Shown: positions 63,949 through 64,000 of the stretch, one piece after another
Layout of the letters: each line of letters starts with the position of its first letter
Position numbering within the stretch: position 1 is the first letter of the stretch
Origin: Flammeovirgaceae bacterium
Lineage (GTDB): Bacteria; Bacteroidota; Bacteroidia; Cytophagales; Cyclobacteriaceae
Assembly: GCA_027487845.1 (NCBI GenBank)
Contig: JAIYCV010000022.1
Span: forward strand, 1 to 64,000
Direction: 5' to 3'
DNA: 64,000 nucleotides
Notes under the pieces: generated by a model
What the model was told of the DNA's origin: nothing
What the model saw: the letters and a program-made list of their open reading frames with translations, nothing else
Databases searched by the model: none
Translations under genes and position numbers: made by a program

Positions 63949-64000
63949 CGCTTTTAAATTTAGGTTGCTTCAATGTAATAATTATTTCACCAATATTAGC

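Overview
The window reads as a chromosomal segment of a member of the Bacteroidota, most likely the Cytophagales. Supporting signs are Bacteroidota-typical families (DUF1599, a BT_3928-type DoxX/thioredoxin protein, DUF2851, DUF3078, HmuY, DUF4256), a eukaryote/archaeal-type prolyl-tRNA synthetase, TAnnTTTG promoter elements close to start codons, few Shine-Dalgarno sites, and a giant modular FG-GAP/IPT surface protein. No rRNA, tRNA, insertion sequence, phage gene or CRISPR array was recognised.

Layout. 1-6466 (minus) is the 5' part of a giant secreted repeat protein whose 3' end lies beyond the window. Two further minus-strand proteins of unclear role follow (6629-8248), then an 820-base gap with an unusual cluster of CATTGTA motifs. 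9072-11457 holds a DEAD-box helicase with a DbpA-like tail and a marC-rnhA pair. 11548-19548 is the most notable locus: a tight minus-strand operon of a SulP transporter, an outer-membrane porin, DabA and DabB, probably a complete inorganic-carbon uptake route. A small membrane protein (19649-20023) lies just upstream and may lead the transcript. 20169-21655 is an aminotransferase-aroQ pair. 21992-23138 carries two plus-strand genes (DUF4328, VOC fold). 23183-25376 is a second inorganic-carbon pair, SulP and beta-carbonic anhydrase.

25603-41377 is mainly housekeeping: proS, a glycine/asparagine-rich secreted protein with a FadL-like outer-membrane protein, the DUF1599-doxX-aroK operon running away from folP-cdaA, hslU, a VanX-like dipeptidase, an LpxL-like acyltransferase, and icd followed by aceK (isocitrate dehydrogenase and its kinase/phosphatase). 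A decayed DUF486 gene lies at 41465-41638.

41720-56379 is a mostly plus-strand run: ftsK, lolA-like, pyrF, DUF2851, a NeuD/PglD-type acetyltransferase, a nucleoside phosphorylase, an M16 peptidase, an O-methyltransferase, a LysM lytic transglycosylase, a single-domain response regulator, DUF3078, GNAT and a HerA-like ATPase. 56399-60325 is a heme-acquisition module (AraC regulator, TonB-dependent receptor, HmuY-like lipoprotein). The window closes with DUF4256, recQ and a periplasmic solute-binding protein.

How the genes may work together: the two carbon loci would bring in bicarbonate (SulP), CO2 or bicarbonate (DabAB, driven by ion flow) and interconvert them (carbonic anhydrase), with the porin opening the outer membrane. 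No carbon-fixation gene is seen here, so the likely use is supplying carboxylases in a heterotroph. Function calls rest on reading the translated sequences; no database search was possible.
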